A stretch of 6,237 nucleotides of DNA, taken from contig VXZF01000548.1 of the NCBI GenBank assembly GCA_009845645.1, positions 3,085 through 9,321 of the forward strand. The letters run 5' to 3'. The first letter of the stretch is position 1. The number at the start of each line of letters is the position of its first letter. The notes under the pieces were generated by a model that saw only the letters and a program-made list of their open reading frames with translations, did not search any database and had not been told where the DNA came from. The position numbers and the translations under genes were made by a program. Of the stretch, positions 1-3,591 are shown piece by piece. The DNA comes from Gemmatimonadota bacterium. Lineage in GTDB: Bacteria; Latescibacterota; UBA2968; UBA8231.

Positions 1-626
1 ACTTGGCGGCCGAGCGAGTCAACTTGGCGCTTGACCTCGGCGATAATGTCTTCAATCCGCTGTAGATCGGCTTGAGCTGCCTCTATGCGATTCCGCGTGG
101 AGCGCCGCTGAACCTTGTATTTGGTGATGCCGGCGGCCTCTTCGAGGATGCGGCGGCGGTTCTCGGTCTTGTCACTGATGATTTCATCGACCATGCCCTG
201 CTCCATCACCGCATAAGCGCCTTGGCCCAATCCGGTATCCATGAGCAGGTTGGTGATGTCTAGGAGGCGGCAGGGGATCTTGTTGAGCAGGTAATCGCTT
301 TCGCCGGAGCGGAAAAGACGCCGAGTTAGCACGACCTCGGCGAATTCGACGGGCAGCGCGTTATCGCGGTTTTCAATCGCCAGTGCAACTTCGGCCATGC
401 CGAGGGCCTTGCGCTGGCGAGTGCCGGCAAAGATCACGTCCTCCATGCGCTGGCTGCGGAAAGAGCCGGCGCGCTGTTCGCCTAAGACCCAGCGGATGGC
501 CTCCACCACGTTGGATTTGCCGCAGCCGTTGGGACCGACGATGGCGGTGATGCCCGGTTCAAAGGGAATGACGATCTTTTGAGCGAAAGACTTAAAACCG
601 AAAATCTCAAGTTGATTGAGGCGCAC
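1..626 (-). CDS. smc: Chromosome segregation protein SMC, N-terminal part (gene runs off the left edge)
   Basis: This is the head-domain half of the SMC ATPase, which forms a coiled-coil dimer, usually with ScpA/ScpB, and compacts and segregates the chromosome. I translated the minus strand; 208 codons are visible. The start reads [14 protein letters not shown], the usual SMC opening. Walker A is GPNGCGKS (residues 31-38). It is followed by [10 protein letters not shown] (42-51), MEDVIFAG (61-68) and the AEVALAIEN strand (78-86). The Q-loop region [14 protein letters not shown] (136-149) and [10 protein letters not shown] (162-171) lead into the first coiled-coil arm, with a charged heptad-like tail to residue 208. 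The hinge, second arm, ABC signature and Walker B lie outside the window. The start is a GTG with AGGAG 7 nt upstream. No frameshift is seen. The gene follows a DUF2203 gene on the same strand. The family call is very secure. Confidence 0.97.
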   Translation of the reverse strand, partial: MRLNQLEIFGFKSFAQKIVIPFEPGITAIVGPNGCGKSNVVEAIRWVLGEQRAGSFRSQRMEDVIFAGTRQRKALGMAEVALAIENRDNALPVEFAEVVLTRRLFRSGESDYLLNKIPCRLLDITNLLMDTGLGQGAYAVMEQGMVDEIISDKTENRRRILEEAAGITKYKVQRRSTRNRIEAAQADLQRIEDIIAEVKRQVDSLGRQ

Positions 627-633
627 GGTCTAG

Positions 634-638
634 CTCCT
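634..638 (-). promoter_or_regulatory. Ribosome binding site of smc
   Basis: On the minus strand AGGAG lies 7 nt before the GTG at 626. It supports this GTG as the smc start, which also gives the canonical SMC N-terminus. Confidence 0.8.
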
Positions 639-644
639 GCCGGG

Positions 645-671
645 CGCTGGGGAGGGGCGCTCCGCTGGGGA
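645..671. repeat. Short direct repeat in the smc leader
   Basis: CGCTGGGGA occurs twice, at 645-653 and 663-671, spaced by 18 bp, in a purine-rich stretch on the plus strand (C/T-rich in the smc transcript). It could be chance in a biased stretch. No function is assigned. Confidence 0.4.
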
Positions 672-708
672 AGAGGGTGAGGTGCGGGCGATGCTAGGGG
701 AGTGGGTG

Positions 709-728
709 ATGGCTCAGGGGAAAGCCAT
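709..728. repeat. Inverted repeat (6-bp arms) in the smc leader
   Basis: ATGGCT at 709-714 is matched perfectly by AGCCAT at 723-728 across an 8-nt loop. In the smc transcript it would form a modest hairpin about 80 nt before the GTG. As DNA it could be an operator. No T-run follows in either direction, so it is not an intrinsic terminator. Confidence 0.5.
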
Positions 729-730
729 TC

Positions 731-764
731 ATTTTAAGTACTTAAAAACGAGAAACGCTGTCAA
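731..764 (-). promoter_or_regulatory. Weak candidate promoter for smc
   Basis: On the minus strand a perfect -35 hexamer TTGACA (759-764) precedes an AT-rich block with TAAAAT (731-736, five of six to TATAAT). The spacing is 22 bp, too long for a standard sigma-70 promoter, so this is tentative. If real, smc would have a leader of about 95-100 nt containing the inverted repeat at 709-728. Confidence 0.22.
732..747. repeat. Perfect 16-bp AT-rich palindrome
   Basis: TTTTAAGTACTTAAAA is identical on both strands with no central spacer. It cannot form a stable RNA hairpin without losing its centre, so a DNA-binding site for a dimeric protein, or simply an AT-rich promoter element, is more likely. 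It stands out in a GC-rich neighbourhood, 32 bp after the DUF2203 stop and about 105 bp before the smc start. Confidence 0.6.
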
Positions 765-778
765 GGCACTTGCCGCTA

Positions 779-1267
779 TCAGAAATCCAGCGCCGAATCA
801 TCAACCGTGGCTGGGTCGTCTTCCTTGCCCATGGCGATGATGTGCTCGGCGGTGATCTCCTGGCGGCCTGCGTACCCGGCATTCAGTTCGTGCCAATAGG
901 CGACTTGGGGTTCGCCGCGCTGCCAACACAACAGCACCCAACGACCTTGGTAGGTGGTGGGGAAGTCGAGGAGACCGCGTTCGAGGCCGCCGACTGGGAA
1001 GCGGATGCCCTCGGCGATGATTTCCTCGGCGACGATGCGCTTGATGTCGATGATTAGGTCGTTGATGCGGCGACGGTGCTGGTCGAAGGCCTCGCGGTCG
1101 GGGTTGGTGCTGCGGGTGACCGCTTGGCCCCAGAGCGCGTCGAGAATTTGCAACTGCTGATCGTGGTAGCGGACGGCTCCTTTCTTGACCTCTAGGCGCT
1201 GGAGCGCGTCTTCTAGCTGAGGCAGCTTGGCGTTGGCCTCTTCAATTGTAAAAGCCTTGCGCGTCAT
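779..1267 (-). CDS. DUF2203 family protein
   Basis: This is a 162-residue soluble protein of unknown function. It matches the DUF2203 family as I know it: an opening M-T-R-K-A-F-T-I-E-E-A-N-A-K-L-P, a helical charged middle (residues 15-85), then the conserved GLLDFP (98-103), LCWQRGEP (113-120) and AYWHELNAGYAGRQ (123-136). No signal peptide or membrane segment is seen. The last 25 residues are acidic and probably family-variable. The start ATG at 1267 is fixed by the conserved N-terminus. It has no clear Shine-Dalgarno sequence. A good promoter candidate lies about 42 bp upstream (1309-1337), implying a short leader. The gene reads toward smc with a 152-nt gap, so the two may share a transcript, but a gap of that size also allows a separate promoter. 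No biochemical role is known to me, and I do not assign one. Confidence 0.9.
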   Translation of the reverse strand: MTRKAFTIEEANAKLPQLEDALQRLEVKKGAVRYHDQQLQILDALWGQAVTRSTNPDREAFDQHRRRINDLIIDIKRIVAEEIIAEGIRFPVGGLERGLLDFPTTYQGRWVLLCWQRGEPQVAYWHELNAGYAGRQEITAEHIIAMGKEDDPATVDDSALDF

Positions 1268-1308
1268 GGAACTTTGCGAGATGAGAATGTTTGCTCGTCT
1301 TGTGGCAA

Positions 1309-1337
1309 AGTATAGGCATTGAGGTCCTGCGCTACAA
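1309..1337 (-). promoter_or_regulatory. Candidate sigma-70 type promoter for the DUF2203 gene
   Basis: Read on the minus strand: TTGTAG (1332-1337, three of six to TTGACA), a 17-bp spacer, then TATACT (1309-1314, five of six to TATAAT). Transcription would start near 1302, giving a leader of about 35 nt before the ATG at 1267. The ideal spacing and position make it credible, despite a weak -35. Confidence 0.45.
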
Positions 1338-1341
1338 GCCC

Positions 1342-1372
1342 TTGCGCTCCCTTTGGCGATGCGTGATATTTA
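1342..1372 (+). promoter_or_regulatory. Weak candidate promoter for gatC
   Basis: Plus strand: TTGCGC (1342-1347), then GATATT (1365-1370) at 17 bp, overlapping an extended -10-like TGATATTTA (1364-1372). Each element is only a partial match. It is the best-placed candidate in the divergent spacer and would give a leader of roughly 65-70 nt. Confidence 0.25.
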
Positions 1373-1393
1373 ACACTGTTTTGCGACGTGGAA

Positions 1394-1426
1394 GGGGTCG
1401 GCGCAGCCAGCCCCGTCTTTTTATTT
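1394..1426 (+). terminator. Hairpin plus T-run in the gatC leader (possible attenuator)
   Basis: GGGG at 1394-1397 pairs with CCCC at 1411-1414. A T-G wobble and one C-A mismatch follow, then GGC/GCC (1400-1402 with 1406-1408) closes a GCA loop. After the stem comes GTCTTTTTATTTT. It has intrinsic-terminator shape but an imperfect stem. No plus-strand gene precedes it in the window, so it would act inside the gatC leader, or end a short RNA. Confidence 0.35.
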
Positions 1427-1444
1427 TAAGTTCAAAGTTTACCT

Positions 1445-1732
1445 ATGGCGGTTACTATAGAAGAGGTCCACGGGGTCGCTGAGTTGGCTCGGTTGCGCTT
1501 TTCGCCCGCAGAGGAGGAAAGGCTAGCTGGGGAGCTCAACCGCATCTTGCGCTACATGGACACGCTCAACGAGCTAGACACCACGGGCGTAGAGCCAACG
1601 TTTCACGTGCTGCCCCTCGCCAACGCGTTTCGTCGCGACGAGGCAGTGTCCTTTCCCGCCGCGCCCGAAATCGTCGCCGCGGCCCCGCAGCGACAAGAGG
1701 ACTACTTCAAAGTTCCGAGAATCATCGATTGA
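1445..1732 (+). CDS. gatC: Asp-tRNA(Asn)/Glu-tRNA(Gln) amidotransferase subunit C
   Basis: GatC is the small subunit that wraps GatA and GatB into the GatCAB amidotransferase, which converts mischarged Glu-tRNA(Gln) and/or Asp-tRNA(Asn) to the amidated forms in the cytoplasm. The 95-residue length is typical. Family marks in order are VAELARL (11-17), a helix with LNRILRYMDTLNELDT (31-46), GVEPT (48-52), HVLPL (54-58), FRRDE (62-66) and the C-terminal APQRQEDYFKVPRIID (80-95). The ATG at 1445 gives the standard N-terminus, but no Shine-Dalgarno sequence is visible before it. The usual partner gatA does not follow; pyrG does, so gatA and gatB must be elsewhere. The stop TGA overlaps an in-frame TTG of the pyrG frame (TTGA), but pyrG very probably starts further down. 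The call is secure. Confidence 0.95.
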   Translation: MAVTIEEVHGVAELARLRFSPAEEERLAGELNRILRYMDTLNELDTTGVEPTFHVLPLANAFRRDEAVSFPAAPEIVAAAPQRQEDYFKVPRIID

Positions 1733-1737
1733 CTATT

Positions 1738-1776
1738 GAGAAGCGGAGGCAGGGCACTGTCGCCGCTTCTTTGTTT
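1738..1776 (+). terminator. Strong hairpin with T-rich tail between gatC and pyrG (terminator or pyrG attenuator)
   Basis: AGAAGCGG (1739-1746) pairs perfectly with CCGCTTCT (1763-1770), extended by a G-T pair (1738/1771). A single A/G mismatch separates this from an inner stem GGCAG/CTGTC (1748-1752 with 1757-1761, one G-T wobble) closed by a GGCA tetraloop. The tail reads TTGTTT. The T-run is interrupted, so termination may be partial. It starts 5 nt after the gatC stop and ends 10 nt before the pyrG Shine-Dalgarno, so it can either end the gatC transcript or regulate pyrG. Confidence 0.6.
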
Positions 1777-1786
1777 GGGCAGCTCG

Positions 1787-1792
1787 AAGGAG
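1787..1792 (+). promoter_or_regulatory. Ribosome binding site that decides the pyrG start
   Basis: AAGGAG lies 8 nt before GTG 1801. This favours that GTG over the in-frame TTG at 1729, which has no such site and would translate the hairpin at 1738-1771 into a non-family extension. Confidence 0.85.
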
Positions 1793-1800
1793 CGCGCAAC

Positions 1801-3591
1801 GTGGCCACAGAATACAAAGGCCCCAAATACGTCGTCGTGACTGGCGGCGTGATAAGCGGTGTGGGCAAGGGCTTGACCACAGCTTCCATCGGCAAGATCC
1901 TGCAGCAATACGGCTACAGCACCACAGCCGTCAAGATCGATCCGTACATCAACTACGACGCTGGCACCATGCGGCCCACCGAGCACGGCGAGGTGTGGGT
2001 AACGGACGACGGCGGCGAAATCGATCAGGATTTGGGCAACTACGAGCGCTTCTTGGGGTTGGATCTGCCGCGCTCCAACAACCTGACCACTGGGCAGATT
2101 TACCTCACGGTCATCGAGCGCGAGCGCCGCGGCGAATACCTCGGCGAGACCGTGCAGCCGATCCCGCACATTACGGACGAGATAACCCGCCGCTTGCAGG
2201 AGGCGGGCGCGGGCTACGACATCGTGTTGGTCGAGATCGGCGGCATTGTCGGCGACTATGAGAACGAGCCGTTCCTCTTCGCCGTGAAGACCCTAGAACG
2301 AGACTTGGGTGAGGAGCACTTTGCACACCTGCTAATCACCTATCTGCCCATACCTCCACACGTCGGCGAGATGAAGACCAAGCCCACGCAGCAGGCCATT
2401 CGCATGCTCAGCGAGCACGGCATTTTTCCCGACTTCATCGTCTGTCGCGCCGAGACCGCCACCGACGAGGTGCGCAAAAAAAAGATCCAGATCGGTGCCA
2501 ACGTGCCCTACGACCACATCATTTCGGCCCCGGACTCGGAGACGATCTACAATATCCCGCTGGTTTTGGAAAAGGAGAGGCTTGGCGAGAAGATTCTCAG
2601 CCGGGTCGGTTGCGCGCCCAAGAAGACTCCAGACTGGCGGCCTTGGCTGGAATTGGTCAAGCGCAGTCGGCAGCCGCGCCAGTGTGTCCGCGTGGCCATG
2701 GTCGGCAAATACGTGGTCACGGGCGATTTTCAGCTAACGGACTCGTACATCTCAGTCAATCAGTCGCTGATACACGCTGGCGTGGCGTCGGATGCGCAGG
2801 TCGAGATTACTTGGATTGACGGCCATCAGTTTGAGCGCGGCGAAATGGAACTGGCCGCGCTCGACGCATTCGATGGTATTATCGTCCCCGGGGCCTTTGG
2901 TGCGGGAGGGGCTAAAGGCGTGATTGCGGCCATTCGCTACGCCCGCGAGCACAACATCCCCTATTTGGGCCTGTGCTACGGCTTGCAACTGGCCGTGATT
3001 GAATACGCCCGCAATGTCGCCGGGATCACCGAGGCCACCTCCGAAGAGTTCGACGCGGATTCCGAGTGGAAGGTCATCTGCGTTCAAGACACCGAACAAA
3101 AGAGCGCGCTAGAGGAAAATCGCTACGGCGGCAGCATGCGCTTGGGCGCATACGCCGCGGTGTTCAAAAGCGACAGCCGCGTCCTCCAGATTTACGAAGC
3201 GTCGGGCCGCCTCAACGAAGACGCCCGCCGGATCGAACAACTACTGGCCAATCCCGACCAAGCGTTCCGCGTTGGCTTGGTCATGCTGGAGCGCGACAAA
3301 GTCGCCCTAGAGCGCCACCGCCACCGCTACGAGGTCTCGCCCTGCTTCGTCGAACTGCTCGAAGAGGAGGGGCTAGTCTTTTCGGGGTATCACCGCCGAG
3401 TAGATGGCACTCGCTTGATGGAATTCATCGAGTTGCCGGACCACCGCTTCTTAATCGCCACCCAAGCCCATCCCGAATTTAAGTCGCGGATGGACAACCC
3501 TTCAACTCTGTTTGCCGGGTTTGTCGAGGCCGCGCTGGCCTACCAACAGGAGATTGCAAGCCATGAAGAGGGGCAGGCGGCGGCCTCCTAG
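1801..3591 (+). CDS. pyrG: CTP synthase (glutamine-hydrolysing), divergent form
   Basis: CTP synthase makes CTP from UTP, ATP and glutamine in the cytoplasm, the last step of pyrimidine nucleotide synthesis. With the GTG start it has 596 residues, against about 545 in E. coli. Synthetase domain: P-loop SGVGKG (19-24), KIDPY (45-49), metal ligands D77 and E145 by alignment to E. coli D72/E140, the UTP-site run KTKPTQ (192-197), and K228. Glutaminase domain from about 295: nucleophile C392 in GLCYGLQ, then H557 and E559 in AHPEF complete the triad, and ERHRHRYEV (504-512) is intact. All catalytic residues are present, so the enzyme should be active. Oddities: the lid reads GAFGAGGAKG (364-373) where E. 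coli has GGFGYRGVEG; a roughly 33-residue insertion lies at about 470-502; and MRPTEHGEVWV (57-67) replaces the usual MxPxQHGEVFV. A hairpin before the gene and a terminator after it suggest separate regulation. Confidence 0.96.
   Translation: MATEYKGPKYVVVTGGVISGVGKGLTTASIGKILQQYGYSTTAVKIDPYINYDAGTMRPTEHGEVWVTDDGGEIDQDLGNYERFLGLDLPRSNNLTTGQIYLTVIERERRGEYLGETVQPIPHITDEITRRLQEAGAGYDIVLVEIGGIVGDYENEPFLFAVKTLERDLGEEHFAHLLITYLPIPPHVGEMKTKPTQQAIRMLSEHGIFPDFIVCRAETATDEVRKKKIQIGANVPYDHIISAPDSETIYNIPLVLEKERLGEKILSRVGCAPKKTPDWRPWLELVKRSRQPRQCVRVAMVGKYVVTGDFQLTDSYISVNQSLIHAGVASDAQVEITWIDGHQFERGEMELAALDAFDGIIVPGAFGAGGAKGVIAAIRYAREHNIPYLGLCYGLQLAVIEYARNVAGITEATSEEFDADSEWKVICVQDTEQKSALEENRYGGSMRLGAYAAVFKSDSRVLQIYEASGRLNEDARRIEQLLANPDQAFRVGLVMLERDKVALERHRHRYEVSPCFVELLEEEGLVFSGYHRRVDGTRLMEFIELPDHRFLIATQAHPEFKSRMDNPSTLFAGFVEAALAYQQEIASHEEGQAAAS
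3548..3552 (+). promoter_or_regulatory. Ribosome binding site of the lptC-lptA-like gene, inside pyrG
   Basis: AGGAG lies 10 nt before ATG 3563, within the last codons of pyrG. It supports the upstream start, which is also the one that leaves room for a signal peptide. Confidence 0.6.

Noticed and set aside
770..1057. A 95-codon plus-strand frame opposite the DUF2203 gene
   Set aside because: Acidic shadow. The minus-strand frame carries the conserved DUF2203 motifs.
1291..1482. A 63-codon plus-strand frame in the divergent spacer overlapping gatC
   Set aside because: Arg-rich, no family resemblance, and it crosses the hairpin and gatC start in another frame.
1729..1734. TTGACT as a -35 box for a pyrG promoter
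   Set aside because: No -10-like hexamer lies 15-19 bp downstream; that stretch is GC-rich hairpin sequence.
1729..1800. TTG at 1729 as the pyrG start (TTGA overlap with the gatC stop)
   Set aside because: The added 24 residues are not PyrG-like and would be encoded by the hairpin. GTG 1801 has AAGGAG at ideal spacing and gives the canonical N-terminus.
1702..2169. A 155-codon minus-strand frame opposite gatC and pyrG
   Set aside because: Antisense to the conserved PyrG N-terminus, with no recognisable domain.
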